From contig NZ_JACHJV010000001.1 of NCBI RefSeq assembly GCF_014203855.1, forward strand, positions 4,650,001 through 4,714,000: a DNA stretch of 64,000 nt, given 5' to 3'. This document shows, piece by piece, positions 35,834-45,245 of the stretch. Below the pieces are notes generated by a model. The model was not told where the DNA came from. It worked only from the letters and a program-made list of their open reading frames with translations, and did not search any database. Within the stretch, counting starts at the first letter, position 1. Each line of letters starts with the position of its first letter. The translations under genes were made by a program, and so were the position numbers. This stretch comes from Kitasatospora kifunensis. Lineage in GTDB: Bacteria > Actinomycetota > Actinomycetes > Streptomycetales > Streptomycetaceae.

Positions 35834-37678
35834 GTGCCCGAGCTGAAGTCCCGTACGGTCACCCACGGTCGCAACATGGCAGGCGCCCGCGCCCTCCTTC
35901 GGGCCGCCGGTGTGGCCCGGGAGGACTTCGGCAAGCCGATCATCGCGGTCGCCAACTCCTTCACCGAGTTCGTGCCGGGCCACACCCACCTGCAGCCGGT
36001 GGGCCGGATCGTCTCCGAGGCGATCCAGGCGGCCGGCGGCATCGCCCGCGAGTTCAACACCATCGCGGTGGACGACGGCATCGCGATGGGCCACCACGGC
36101 ATGCTCTACTCGCTGCCCTCGCGCGACCTGATCGCCGACAGCGTGGAGTACATGGTCAGCGCGCACTGCGCGGACGCGCTGATCTGCATCTCCAACTGCG
36201 ACAAGATCACCCCCGGCATGCTGATGGCCGCGCTGCGCCTCAACATCCCCACCGTCTTCGTCTCCGGCGGCCCGATGGAGGCCGGCCAGGCGGTGCTGGT
36301 CGACGGCACGGTGCGCAAGCTCGACCTGGTCAACGCGATCTCCGACGCCGTCAACGAGAACGTCTCGGACGCGGACATCGCGATCATCGAGGAGAACGCC
36401 TGCCCGACCTGCGGCTCGTGTTCGGGGATGTTCACCGCCAACTCGATGAACTGCCTGACCGAGGCGATCGGCCTCTCGCTGCCCGGCAACGGCTCGACGC
36501 TTGCCACCCACACCGCCCGCAGGGCGCTGTACGAGGACGCCGGGCGCACCGTCGTCGAGATCACCAAGCGGCACTACGACGGCGACGACTACTCGGTGCT
36601 GCCGCGCAGCATCGCCAGCCGGGCCGCGTTCGAGAACGCGATGGCGCTGGACATCGCGATGGGCGGCTCGACCAACACGATCCTGCACCTGCTGGCCGCC
36701 GCCCAGGAGGCCGAGCTGGACTTCGACATGCGGGCGATCGACCAGATCTCCCGCCGGGTGCCCTGCCTGTCCAAGGTGGCGCCCAACGGCTCGTACTACA
36801 TGGAGGACGTGCACCGGGCCGGCGGCATCCCCGCGATCCTGGGCGAGCTGTACCGCGGCGGGCTGCTCAACGAGAACGTGCACACCGTGCACTCGAGCTC
36901 GCTGGACGAGTGGCTGAAGACCTGGGACGTCCGCGGCGGCTCGCCCTCGCCGACCGCCGTCGAGCTGTTCCACGCGGCGCCCGGCTGTGTCCGCTCGGCC
37001 ACCGCCTTCTCGCAGTCCGAGCGTTGGGACACCCTGGACACCGACGCGGCCGGCGGCTGCATCCGCAGCGTCGAGCACGCCTACTCGGTGGAGGGCGGGC
37101 TCGCCGTGCTCTACGGCAACCTGGCCGAGGACGGCTGCATCGTGAAGACGGCCGGGGTCGACGAGTCGATCTGGACCTTCAGCGGCCCAGCCGTGGTGCT
37201 GGAGTCCCAGGAGGACGCGGTGGACGCCATCTTGACCAAGCGGATCAAGGAGGGCGACGTCGTGGTGATCCGCTACGAGGGCCCCAAGGGCGGCCCCGGC
37301 ATGCAGGAGATGCTCTACCCGACCTCCTTCCTCAAGGGCCGGGGCCTGGGCAAGGCCTGCGCGCTGATCACCGACGGCCGCTTCTCCGGCGGGACCTCGG
37401 GCCTGTCGATCGGGCACGTCTCCCCGGAGGCGGCCGCCGGCGGCACCATCGCGCTGGTCGAGGACGGCGACCTCATCTCGATCGACATCCCGGGCCGCTC
37501 GGTCCGGCTGGAGGTCTCCTTCGAGGAGCTGCACGAGCGCCGACTGCGCCTGGAGGAGTCGGGCGGCTACCAGCCGGCGCACCGCGACCGCCCGGTGAGC
37601 GCGGCGCTGAAGGCGTACGCGGCGATGGCCACCTCGGCCGACAAGGGCGCGGTGCGCGACGTCAGCAGGCTGGGGTGA
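35834..37678 (+). CDS. ilvD: Dihydroxy-acid dehydratase IlvD
   Basis: Last common step of valine, isoleucine and leucine (and, through ketoisovalerate, pantoate) biosynthesis. The 614-residue enzyme has the Fe-S cysteine motifs CISNCDKITPGML and CPTCGSCSGMFTANSMNC, plus the carboxylated-lysine region and the C-terminal GRFSGGTSGLSIGHVSPEA. The third Cys pattern indicates a [4Fe-4S]-type (E. coli-like) enzyme. GTG 35834 is 8 nt after GGAGAG. It stands alone. Confidence 0.97.
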   Translation: MPELKSRTVTHGRNMAGARALLRAAGVAREDFGKPIIAVANSFTEFVPGHTHLQPVGRIVSEAIQAAGGIAREFNTIAVDDGIAMGHHGMLYSLPSRDLIADSVEYMVSAHCADALICISNCDKITPGMLMAALRLNIPTVFVSGGPMEAGQAVLVDGTVRKLDLVNAISDAVNENVSDADIAIIEENACPTCGSCSGMFTANSMNCLTEAIGLSLPGNGSTLATHTARRALYEDAGRTVVEITKRHYDGDDYSVLPRSIASRAAFENAMALDIAMGGSTNTILHLLAAAQEAELDFDMRAIDQISRRVPCLSKVAPNGSYYMEDVHRAGGIPAILGELYRGGLLNENVHTVHSSSLDEWLKTWDVRGGSPSPTAVELFHAAPGCVRSATAFSQSERWDTLDTDAAGGCIRSVEHAYSVEGGLAVLYGNLAEDGCIVKTAGVDESIWTFSGPAVVLESQEDAVDAILTKRIKEGDVVVIRYEGPKGGPGMQEMLYPTSFLKGRGLGKACALITDGRFSGGTSGLSIGHVSPEAAAGGTIALVEDGDLISIDIPGRSVRLEVSFEELHERRLRLEESGGYQPAHRDRPVSAALKAYAAMATSADKGAVRDVSRLG

Positions 37679-37764
37679 CGGTCGGCTGGCTGGGGTGACG
37701 GCGGCAAGCCGCGGGTGACGGGCTGCGGCTGAAGGCTCGCGGGCTGCTCGGTGATACTGGAGGC

Positions 37765-38280
37765 GTGACTGAAGACCGCGCCACCCCCACTGCAGCCCCC
37801 GAGCCGATCCGCTTCTTCGGCACCAGCTGGGTGGCCCGCGGCACCGACTACTGGCTGCGCCGGGTCGCCGTCTCGCTCGGCGCGATGCTGACCGTGGTGG
37901 CCGGCGCGCTGGTGCTGCGCTTCGCGGTGAGCGGGGTGCAGCTGTCCAAGTCCGGCGGCTTCGTCAACGGACTGCTGCTCGCGGCGATCGCCATCTGCTC
38001 CTGCCTGGCGGCGCTGCGGAACTGGAAGATCTTCGCCGAGGGCCGCGACTCGCTGGAAGGCTGGATGGCCGAGGACAAGTCGCTCGGCGCGGTCTGGCTG
38101 ATCGGCTGCGTGGGCGCGGTGGCGGCGTACTTCTTCCGCAGCCTGGTCGAGGCCCCGGGCGAGGGCGTCAAGCGGGCGGCCTGGGAACGCGAGACCGCCC
38201 GGCTCGTGAAGCGGCAGGCTTCACGTGACGGGCGGCAGGCTTCGCGTGACGGGCGGCCGGGGAAGCGGAAGAAGCGGTAG
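37765..38280 (+). CDS. Membrane protein of unknown function
   Basis: A 171-residue protein with three predicted helices (SLGAMLTVVAGALVLRFAV; GFVNGLLLAAIAICSCLAAL; AVWLIGCVGAVAAYFFRSLV) and a very basic C-terminal tail, in which QASRDGR occurs twice in tandem and the end is GKRKKR. The tail likely faces the cytoplasm. I recognise no family. GTG 37765. Stops head-to-head with the next minus-strand gene (zero gap), and there is no hairpin between them. Confidence 0.6.
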   Translation: MTEDRATPTAAPEPIRFFGTSWVARGTDYWLRRVAVSLGAMLTVVAGALVLRFAVSGVQLSKSGGFVNGLLLAAIAICSCLAALRNWKIFAEGRDSLEGWMAEDKSLGAVWLIGCVGAVAAYFFRSLVEAPGEGVKRAAWERETARLVKRQASRDGRQASRDGRPGKRKKR

Positions 38281-39609
38281 TCAGCTGCGGCTGAGGGTGC
38301 CGCACTTATCGGTGTCGTCGTTGGGGATCGGCTTGCTGCGGTCGTACGGGTCCACGGGGGTGCCGCTGCCTTCGCCCGCACTGCTGTCGCTGCCTGGCAA
38401 CGGCTTGAAGTACGGTTCGAGCCAGCCGTCGTCGGAATCGCAGTAGTTGTTGTCCCGTGTGCCCTGCCAATGGAGCAGCGAGAGCTTCCCGTCCTGGACC
38501 TCGTACTTGTCCGGGTCGGCGAAGCGGAAGTCCGCCACCCGCCGGACGATCTCGCGGGTGACTTCGGCATGCGGATCCAGTTGAACCCAGGCCACGGACT
38601 TCGCACCGGTGGTGTCAGAGGGGGACGGGCCGGGGGAGCTGGGGGGAAGTGGCTTGAACTGCTCCGGCCCCGGCACCACCGCGTAGACGAAGGTGTAGTC
38701 GGTATGGACCACCACACCCTGCTCGCCGTCGTCGTCCAACCACATCCGGCCCTGCAACTTGACCACGTCGCCGGCCGGGATCGCGGTGCGCGGGTTGAAC
38801 CGGCTGAAGAGGTTGATCGGGTTGTGCTGGGTGTCGGGGTGGGCGAGTTCCTGCTCCGCGACCTTGCGGCTGCTGGGGTTCAGCAGATCCAGTGCGGCCT
38901 GGGGGTTCCCTCCGGCCAGCACGGCCGGGTCCAGGTTCGCCGCCACGAGGAAGTTCTTCGCGGTCTTCAGCTGGGCCGCGACCTGATCCTTGTCGAACAC
39001 GCCCATCGCCTTGGCATCCGGTAGCACGATCGCGTCCGCCCCCGCCGGCCAGCTCTCGGCCGGTGAACCCAGCCAGGGCTGTGCCACGGTCGGGGTGAGC
39101 GGTGCGTCGGTCGACGGCGCGGCGGTCGGCTTGGCCGTCTCCGGCGCCTGGGTGATCACCGGCTTCGGGCTCACCGGCAGGGCCCCGATCCCGCGGTCCG
39201 GTGTGCTCCCGACGTGGTCCAGGTACCAGCTGTGCAGCCCGTTGACGTTCAGCGCGGCGGCCACCACGGCGATGGTGAGCAGCACGAAGACCGGCGCCTG
39301 CCAGTTGGGCTTGGCGCGCCGCTGCGGGTTGCCCCAGGGGTCCGCCGCCTTCGCCCGGCGGCCGAACCGCCGCCGGCGGATCTCGGTCGGCGGCCGCCAG
39401 GCCTGCTCCTCCTGCGGGGGTTCGCGCTTCCACTTGGCGGCCAGCATGCGGGATCGCCCCGACTGCTCCTTGACGGAGGCGCCCTTGACGAAATCCTCAT
39501 CGAGGACGAGGTCGGCGAATGGGTCCGGCTCCTCGCCGGGCGGGCGCTGCGCGGGGTCTTCGGCTATTGGCACGGGGTCAGTATGCAGAACTCGTACAGA
39601 AGTTCGCAC
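38281..39609 (-). CDS. Membrane-anchored hypothetical protein
   Basis: A 442-residue protein. About 115 cytoplasmic residues, basic and Arg-rich, precede one hydrophobic helix (PVFVLLTIAVVAAALNVNGL, about 115-135), then a Pro/Thr-rich linker and a long extracytoplasmic domain (about 185-430) with DDEGQWG-type strands and a C-terminal cysteine pair (NYCDSDD and DKCGTLS). The exported domain has no recognised fold. ATG 39609 is the longest start; GTG at about 39591 is possible. Confidence 0.55.
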   Translation of the reverse strand: MRTSVRVLHTDPVPIAEDPAQRPPGEEPDPFADLVLDEDFVKGASVKEQSGRSRMLAAKWKREPPQEEQAWRPPTEIRRRRFGRRAKAADPWGNPQRRAKPNWQAPVFVLLTIAVVAAALNVNGLHSWYLDHVGSTPDRGIGALPVSPKPVITQAPETAKPTAAPSTDAPLTPTVAQPWLGSPAESWPAGADAIVLPDAKAMGVFDKDQVAAQLKTAKNFLVAANLDPAVLAGGNPQAALDLLNPSSRKVAEQELAHPDTQHNPINLFSRFNPRTAIPAGDVVKLQGRMWLDDDGEQGVVVHTDYTFVYAVVPGPEQFKPLPPSSPGPSPSDTTGAKSVAWVQLDPHAEVTREIVRRVADFRFADPDKYEVQDGKLSLLHWQGTRDNNYCDSDDGWLEPYFKPLPGSDSSAGEGSGTPVDPYDRSKPIPNDDTDKCGTLSRS

Positions 39610-39702
39610 ACCGGCTGCCCAACCCAGGGACGTCCGGTGTGCGTTCTGTGTGTTCTGTGGTGATTACTCCCCAACTGTCGCTGGCCGCTCCCGGGTGCCC
39701 CG

Positions 39703-40152
39703 TCAGCCCGAGCGCCGGGCGGCCTTGACCGAGCCGACCACGCCGGCCACCACCAGCAGGATGCCGGCCGGGAGCAGGGAGGTGAACAAGGCGCCGAACA
39801 GGCCCCAGCTGCCGAGCAGGGTCAGCACCAGGGTGTTCAGCACCAGCAGGGCTCCGCTGGCGGGCAGTGCCGCCTGCCACGGATGGGCGTCGGCCCAGCG
39901 GCGCAGCCGGCGGTCGCCGGTGTCCTTGCGCAGCTGGCCGCCGACCGTGCCGACCAGGAAGAAGAAGAACAACGCCAGCCCGACCGGGCCGGCCAGGATG
40001 CTGGTGGACCAGTGCCCGGTCACCACGTCCACGGCCAGAGCGGCACCACCCACCACCGCGCCCACCGCCGCGGCAGCGCGCCACGGCCCGACGGTGGCGG
40101 AGGCGACGGCCAGTTGGCGGTTCTCGCGTCGCGACAGATTTCCGTGTTCCAT
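39703..40152 (-). CDS. Four-helix membrane protein, unknown function
   Basis: 149 residues with four hydrophobic segments: AAAAVGAVVGGAALAVDVV, ILAGPVGLALFFFFLVGTVG, ALPASGALLVLNTLVLTLLG and LFGALFTSLLPAGILLVVAG. N-terminus (HGNLSRRENRQLA) is hydrophilic; the C-terminus is basic (KAARRSG). Resembles no family I know. ATG 40152. It faces away from proC, with about 220 bp between the genes. Confidence 0.6.
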   Translation of the reverse strand: MEHGNLSRRENRQLAVASATVGPWRAAAAVGAVVGGAALAVDVVTGHWSTSILAGPVGLALFFFFLVGTVGGQLRKDTGDRRLRRWADAHPWQAALPASGALLVLNTLVLTLLGSWGLFGALFTSLLPAGILLVVAGVVGSVKAARRSG

Positions 40153-40372
40153 GCCTCTACGGTGCTCCTCGCGGCGCTCGCGGGCCAGTATCCACAGCCC
40201 TGAGTTTTCCCCTACTGGGGCCCTGGGGGCCGACTCGGTGGGCGTGGCGTTCGTAGGCGCATCCGCCGGGGTCGCACCCGGTGCTGTCCGCCCGGTGGAC
40301 GCAGCCCCGACCCCGGGATCCCGGGTGGGAGGATGGACGGCAGTACCGTCGCGGTGATCAAGGAGTCACGCC

Positions 40373-41200
40373 ATGACCAGCAGCGCCGTCCACCCACAGC
40401 GGATCGCCTTCCTGGGCACCGGCAAGATCGGCGAGGCGCTGCTCTCCGGTCTCCTGCGGTCGGGCAAGCGGCCGGCCGAACTCTGGGTCACCGCGCGCCG
40501 TCCCGAGCGGGCCGCCGAACTGGCCCGCAGGTACGGCGTGGCGGCCTGCTCCAACAAGGAGGCGGCCTCGCTCGCCGACACCCTGATCCTGGCCGTCAAG
40601 CCGCAGGACATGGGCACCTTGATGGAGGAGCTGGGCCCGCACGTCACCCCCGACTGCCTGGTGATCTCGGCCGCGGCCGGCATCCCCACCCGCTGGTTCG
40701 AGGCCCGGCTGCCGGCCGGCACGCCGGTGGTGCGGGTGATGCCCAACACGCCCGTGCTGGTCGACGAGGGCATGAGCGTGATCTCCGGCGGCTCGCACGC
40801 CACCGAGGAGCACCTGCGGCGCGCCGAGCAGATCTTCGAGTCGGTCGGCAAGGCGCTGCGCCTGCCCGAGGCGCAGCAGGACGCGGCCACCGCGCTCTCC
40901 GGCTCGGGCCCGGCCTACTTCTACTACCTGGTCGAGGCGATGACCGACGCCGGGATCCTGCTCGGCCTGCCCCGGCAGGTGGCGCACGACCTGATCGTGC
41001 AGTCCGCGATCGGCGCCTCGGTGATGCTGCGCGACTCCGGGGAGCACCCGGTCAAGCTGCGCGAGGCGGTCACCTCGCCGGCCGGCACCACCATCGCCGC
41101 CATCCGCGAGTTGGAGAACCACGGGGTGCGCGCCGCACTGCTGGGCGCCCTGGAGGCCGCACGGGACCGCTCCCGCGAGCTCGCCTCGGGCGGGAAGTGA
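40373..41200 (+). CDS. proC: Pyrroline-5-carboxylate reductase ProC
   Basis: NADPH-dependent last step of proline synthesis. The 275-residue protein has the nucleotide motif AFLGTGKIGEALLSGLL (about 9-25), VMPNTPVLVDEGMSVI and the family signature in the C-terminal helical domain: LREAVTSPAGTTIAAIREL. Starts at ATG 40373. The HAD gene begins 7 nt downstream, so the two are probably co-transcribed. Confidence 0.96.
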   Translation: MTSSAVHPQRIAFLGTGKIGEALLSGLLRSGKRPAELWVTARRPERAAELARRYGVAACSNKEAASLADTLILAVKPQDMGTLMEELGPHVTPDCLVISAAAGIPTRWFEARLPAGTPVVRVMPNTPVLVDEGMSVISGGSHATEEHLRRAEQIFESVGKALRLPEAQQDAATALSGSGPAYFYYLVEAMTDAGILLGLPRQVAHDLIVQSAIGASVMLRDSGEHPVKLREAVTSPAGTTIAAIRELENHGVRAALLGALEAARDRSRELASGGK

Positions 41201-41207
41201 ACCGACG

Positions 41208-41870
41208 GTGAGTCACGCACCCTACGAGCTGGTCGTCTTCGACAACGACGGTGTGCTGGTGGACAGCGAGCCGATCGCCAACCGGCTGCTCGCCGAGTAC
41301 CTCACCGAGCTCGGCTACCCGACCGGCATCGAGGACTCCTACCGGGATTTCATGGGCCGGGCCAGCCACGCGGTGCACGAGGTGGTCGCCGAGCGGTTCG
41401 GCGGCACGCTGCCCACCGAGTTCCCGGGCGACTTCCACGCCCGGGTCTTCGCCGCCTTCCAGAGCGAGCTGACCCCGGTGCCCGGCGCCGTCGAGCTGCT
41501 CAAGGAGCTCGACGAGCGCGGCGTGCCGTACTGCCTGGCCTCCTCGGCCGGCCACGAGTGGATCCGCACCGCGCTCGACCTGACCGGGCTGCGCGCCTTC
41601 TTCGCCGAGGAGCGGATCTTCAGCTCCCAGGACGTCGGCGTCGGCAAGCCCGCGCCGGACCTGTTCCAGTACGCCGCCCGCGCGCTGGGTGTCGCGCCGG
41701 CCCGCTGCCTGGTGATCGAGGACAGCGCGATGGGCGTGCTGGCCGCCCGGGCGGCCCAGATGGACGTGTACGGCTACACCGCGCTCACCCCGGCCGAGTG
41801 GCTGGCCGAGGCTGGTGCCACCGGGCTGATCCGCACGCTTGCCGAGGTGCCCGGCCTGCTCGGCAGCTGA
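41208..41870 (+). CDS. HAD-superfamily phosphatase (beta-phosphoglucomutase/GS1-like)
   Basis: A 220-residue HAD subfamily IA hydrolase: catalytic Asp pair in VFDNDGVLVDSEP (note N in place of the usual second-position residue), motif II CLASSAG, motif III Lys in VGKPAPDLFQYA and motif IV VIEDSAMGVLAA. The cap domain is helical. Starts at GTG 41208. Small sugar phosphates are likely substrates; the specific one is unknown. Likely in an operon with proC. Confidence 0.85.
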   Translation: MSHAPYELVVFDNDGVLVDSEPIANRLLAEYLTELGYPTGIEDSYRDFMGRASHAVHEVVAERFGGTLPTEFPGDFHARVFAAFQSELTPVPGAVELLKELDERGVPYCLASSAGHEWIRTALDLTGLRAFFAEERIFSSQDVGVGKPAPDLFQYAARALGVAPARCLVIEDSAMGVLAARAAQMDVYGYTALTPAEWLAEAGATGLIRTLAEVPGLLGS

Positions 41871-42004
41871 GGGACCCAGCGCGGATCGCCAAGCCGTTCG
41901 ATCGTTGTGGTCGGACCTCTCCCCAAAAGCCCGGTCACCCCCTACGCTCGCGCCAATATCGTCGTACCGGCAAGTAGCGGTGCCGGTGGTGAGCGAGGTC
42001 CCGG

Positions 42005-43219
42005 ATGACGCCAGCGGCCGCAACGGTCGACCAGCAGGGCCGGCTTCGCCAGGCCCGCACCGCCCTGCTGGTCAGCTTCCTGCTCCAGGGCGCGACCTTC
42101 GCCCTGCTGGTCACCCGGATCCCGGGCCTGCAACGGCAGTACCGGCTGACCGACGGCACCCTGACCGTCATCCTGGCCGCCGTGCCGATCCTGGCCGGGG
42201 TCGGATCGATCTGCTCCGAGCAGTTGGTCAAGCGGACCAGCCCGCGCGCCGTGCTGCGCACCGTCCAGCCGCTGCTCTGCCTGACCCTGGCGGTGGGCGG
42301 GCTCGGCCACCGGCTCTGGGCGCTGGTGCCGATCCTGGCCGTCTTCGGCCTGCTGACCGGCGCGCTGGACGCCTCGATGAACATGCTCGCGGTGGCCCTG
42401 CAACACCGCTACGGGCGCTCCATCATGCTCGGCTTCTACGCCGCCTACAGCCTCGGCGGGATCATCGGCTCGCTGCTGGCCAGCGCCGGGGCGCACCTGC
42501 GCCTGCTCACCCTGTTCGGCGGCTGTGCGGCCGTGCTGATCCCGGCGGCGCTGATCGCGGGGCGCTACTTCGCCGGCCCGCGCGAGCTGGGCAGCGCCGT
42601 CCAGGAGGCCGCCGCGGCCGCCGCCCGGGCGATCCCGTGGAAGCCGCTGCTGCCGCTCTGCGCCGCGCTGGCCTTCGCCTACATCGCGGACGCCACGGTC
42701 TCCAACTGGGGCGCCAAGTACCTGACCGAGTCGCTGCACAGCTCCGACCGGGTGGCCGCGCTCGCCTACGCCGGCTACCTGGCCACGCTGCTGCTCGGCC
42801 GCACCCTCGGGGACCGCTGGGTGCAGCGCTTCGGTGCCGCCGCCGTGGTGCGCACCGGCGCCGCAGTGGCCGCGCTGGGCCTGCTGATCGCCGCGCTGGC
42901 CCCCACCCCCTGGCTGGGCATCGCCGGCTTCACCGTGCTCGGGGTCGGCAACTGCGCGGTGATCCCGCAGGTCTTCGCCGCCGGCGGGCGGCTCTTCCCG
43001 CAGGACCTGGACGCGGCGGTGGCCCGGCTGAACCTCTTCAACTACGTGGGCTTCCTGGTCGGTGCCCCGCTGGTCGGCGCGATCGCCGGGGCGAGCTCGT
43101 ACCACTGGGCGCTGCTGGCCCCGATGCTGCTGGTGCTCGCCGTGGTACCGCTCGCCGGGCACTTCACGGCCTCCGCACGGCAACCACTAGTTTTGGACCA
43201 TGCCTCAAGCCGAGCCTGA
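42005..43219 (+). CDS. MFS transporter (12-TM)
   Basis: A 404-residue permease with about 12 hydrophobic segments, of the fucose/YbjJ-like MFS group. Motifs: LVTRIPGLQRQYRLTDGTL early, ALDASMNMLAVALQHRYGR, and the central loop around EAAAAAARAIPWKP. Its role (sugar or drug) is not evident. The stop lies 20 nt inside the acuC-like gene, whose ATG is at 43200, so the two are translationally linked. Confidence 0.85.
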   Translation: MTPAAATVDQQGRLRQARTALLVSFLLQGATFALLVTRIPGLQRQYRLTDGTLTVILAAVPILAGVGSICSEQLVKRTSPRAVLRTVQPLLCLTLAVGGLGHRLWALVPILAVFGLLTGALDASMNMLAVALQHRYGRSIMLGFYAAYSLGGIIGSLLASAGAHLRLLTLFGGCAAVLIPAALIAGRYFAGPRELGSAVQEAAAAAARAIPWKPLLPLCAALAFAYIADATVSNWGAKYLTESLHSSDRVAALAYAGYLATLLLGRTLGDRWVQRFGAAAVVRTGAAVAALGLLIAALAPTPWLGIAGFTVLGVGNCAVIPQVFAAGGRLFPQDLDAAVARLNLFNYVGFLVGAPLVGAIAGASSYHWALLAPMLLVLAVVPLAGHFTASARQPLVLDHASSRA

Positions 43220-44396
43220 CCAGCCCTGCAGCCTGCGCCTCTTCTGGGACGAGGCGGTCACCGCCTACGACTTCGGCCCGGGACACCCGATGGATCCGAC
43301 CCGGCTCGCGCTCACCATGCGGCTGGTCGAGGCGTTCGACCTGCCCGCCGCCCCCGGGGTGACGGTGACCGCCGCGCCGCCCGCCGGTGAGTCCACCCTG
43401 CACCTGGTGCACCGCCTGGACTACATCGAGGCGGTCCGCCAGGCCGGGGAGCAGCCCGGCACGCTGGACGAGCGGCACGGTCTGGGCACCGAGGACAACC
43501 CGGCCTTCCCCGCGATCCACACCGCCTCGGCACTGATCGCGGGTCAGTCGGTGGCCGCCGCCGAGGCCGTCTGGCACGGTCGGGCCCGGCACGCCGTCAA
43601 CTTCGCCGGCGGCCTGCACCACGCGATGCCCGACCACGCCGCCGGCTTCTGCGTCTACAACGACGCCGCGCTCGCGGTGGCCAGGCTGCTCGAACTCGGC
43701 GCCGAGCGGGTGGTCTACGTGGACGTGGACGTGCACCACGGCGACGGCGTGCAGCGGGCCTTCTGGGACGACCCGCGGGTGCTCACCATCTCGCTGCACG
43801 AGCACCCCAGCACGCTGTTCCCGCAGACCGGTTGGTCGACCGAGACCGGTGGCGAGCGGGCCGAGGGCTCCGCCGCCAACCTGCCGCTGCCGGCCGGCAC
43901 CGGTGACGCGGGCTGGCTGCGCGCCTTCCACGCCCTGGTGCCGGAGCTGGTGGCCGCCTTCCGGCCCGAGGTGATCGTCTCCCAGCACGGCGCCGACACC
44001 CACATCGAGGACCCGCTCGCCCACCTCGCGGTCACCGTGGACGCCCAGCGCGCGGTGGCCCTGAGCCTGCACGAGCTGGCCCACCAGCACTGCGAGGGCC
44101 GCTGGGTGGCGCTGGGCGGGGGCGGCTACGCGGTGGTCGACGTGGTGCCGCGCGCCTGGACCCACCTGGTGGCCGCGGCCGCGGGCGCTGCGATCGAGCC
44201 GGACACCCAGACGCCGCAGGAGTGGCGCGCGGAGGTGTACCGGTTGACCCGCCGTCAGGCCCCTGCTCGGATGACGGACGGCGCCGCGGCGAGCTGGCGC
44301 GACTTCGAGAGCGGCTACGACCCGGGCGACCGGCTGGACCAGGCGATCCTTGCCGCCCGCCGCGCGGTCTTCCCGCACCACGGGCTGCTGCCGTAG
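43200..44396 (+). CDS. AcuC-like class I protein deacetylase
   Basis: A 398-residue deacetylase of the arginase/HDAC fold. Zinc and catalytic residues are visible: HHAMPDHAAGFCVYND, YVDVDVHHGDGVQ (Asp, His), the SQHGADTHIEDPLAH segment with the third zinc ligand Asp, and LGGGGYAVV. In Bacillus AcuC deacetylates acetyl-CoA synthetase; the name here rests on homology. It overlaps the preceding MFS gene. After the stop a 278-bp spacer precedes the BldC-like gene. Confidence 0.88.
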   Translation: MPQAEPDQPCSLRLFWDEAVTAYDFGPGHPMDPTRLALTMRLVEAFDLPAAPGVTVTAAPPAGESTLHLVHRLDYIEAVRQAGEQPGTLDERHGLGTEDNPAFPAIHTASALIAGQSVAAAEAVWHGRARHAVNFAGGLHHAMPDHAAGFCVYNDAALAVARLLELGAERVVYVDVDVHHGDGVQRAFWDDPRVLTISLHEHPSTLFPQTGWSTETGGERAEGSAANLPLPAGTGDAGWLRAFHALVPELVAAFRPEVIVSQHGADTHIEDPLAHLAVTVDAQRAVALSLHELAHQHCEGRWVALGGGGYAVVDVVPRAWTHLVAAAAGAAIEPDTQTPQEWRAEVYRLTRRQAPARMTDGAAASWRDFESGYDPGDRLDQAILAARRAVFPHHGLLP

Positions 44397-44674
44397 GCCG
44401 TGTCCTCGCCTCGGTGAGCGGGGTTCTCCCAAGGTCCGGCGGTCCCGGGTCTGGTGGCCGCGGCCCCACCGGTGCACGATGGAGAGCAGAGCGTCTGCGC
44501 CAGAGGGTTGACCGACTACCTACTGCAACAGGCGGATCTCTGACCGTAAAACAACTCGGCATCTCCCCCTTCCCACTGGTATCACCCGCAACTACTCTGG
44601 GGATACGCGTGTGTCGGTGGAGTCACCGGAGGGGAAGCCGGTGCCTTGCACACGGAAAAGGGTCGGGTGAGGTC

Positions 44675-44884
44675 ATGAGTTCCGGCGAACGCCCCCTGCA
44701 AGAGGTCAACTTCCTGACCGTGGCGGAAGTCGCCTCGGTCATGAGGGTGTCCAAGATGACGGTCTACCGGCTGGTGCACAGTGGGGAGCTGCCTGCCATC
44801 CGGGTTGGCCGCTCCTTCCGGGTGCCCGAACAGGCGGTCCACGACTACCTCAAGGACTCCTACGTGGGCCGACAGAGCGCCTGA
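44675..44884 (+). CDS. BldC-like small MerR-type DNA-binding protein (BdtA-like)
   Basis: A 69-residue protein consisting of a winged HTH of the MerR/excisionase type: FLTVAEVASVMRVSKMTVYR and GELPAIRVGRSFRVPEQAV, ending in DYLKDSYVG. Sequence and position next to bS22 match what I recall as SCO3328 (BdtA), a relative of the developmental regulator BldC, but BldC itself is elsewhere in the genome. Real start ATG 44675, preceded by GGGTGAGG; the long upstream frame overlaps acuC and is not used. Confidence 0.8.
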   Translation: MSSGERPLQEVNFLTVAEVASVMRVSKMTVYRLVHSGELPAIRVGRSFRVPEQAVHDYLKDSYVGRQSA

Positions 44885-45005
44885 CCGGCGGGCCCGATCG
44901 GTCCCGATTACGGGGCTGGCCGGGTAAACGGTAGGCTAGGCCCTCCGTCAGTCGTATGGACTCCGTCTCTCACGGGCGGGAGTCTCAGTGAGCGAGGGTT
45001 GTTCC

Positions 45006-45104
45006 GTGGGCTCTGTCATCAAGAAGCGTCGCAAGCGTATGGCCAAGAAGAAGCACCGCAAGCTTCTGAAGCGGACCCGCGTTCAGCGTCGCAACAAGAA
45101 GTAA
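45006..45104 (+). CDS. 30S ribosomal protein bS22 (AURKAIP1/COX24-domain)
   Basis: A 32-residue, very basic protein: GSVIKKRRKRMAKKKHRKLL then KRTRVQRRNKK. This is the actinobacterial bS22 (AURKAIP1-like), a ribosomal small-subunit protein. GTG 45006 has GAGGG 5-9 nt upstream. I read this short gene directly from the bases. A TAGGCT at 44932-44937 could be a -10 element. Confidence 0.85.
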   Translation: MGSVIKKRRKRMAKKKHRKLLKRTRVQRRNKK

Positions 45105-45133
45105 CACCTGCGGAGCCTCGCTCCCGGTGCGCT

Positions 45134-45170
45134 GCTGCCCGTCCCAGCCGATCAGGCCGGGGCGGGCAGC
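45134..45170 (+). terminator. Terminator after bS22
   Basis: GCTGCCCGTCCCAGCC pairs with GGCCGGGGCGGGCAGC around GATCA, with one or two mismatches, about 30 nt after the stop. Confidence 0.7.
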
Positions 45171-45245
45171 ACCCGTTTCCGCAGCTTCACGCGATACGGT
45201 GCAAGCACCCGCCAAGCGGGCGGGCAGCAGGAGGGTGGCGGACGC

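Noticed and set aside
32894..37582. 1562-codon minus-strand frame across Ppx, isomerase, methyltransferase and ilvD
   Set aside because: Crosses four clear plus-strand genes and has no recognisable domain; GC-bias artefact.
38405..38435. T-loop-like GGTTCGA, checked as a possible tRNA gene
   Set aside because: No acceptor stem or anticodon arm around it, and it lies inside the membrane-anchored protein gene at 38281-39609.
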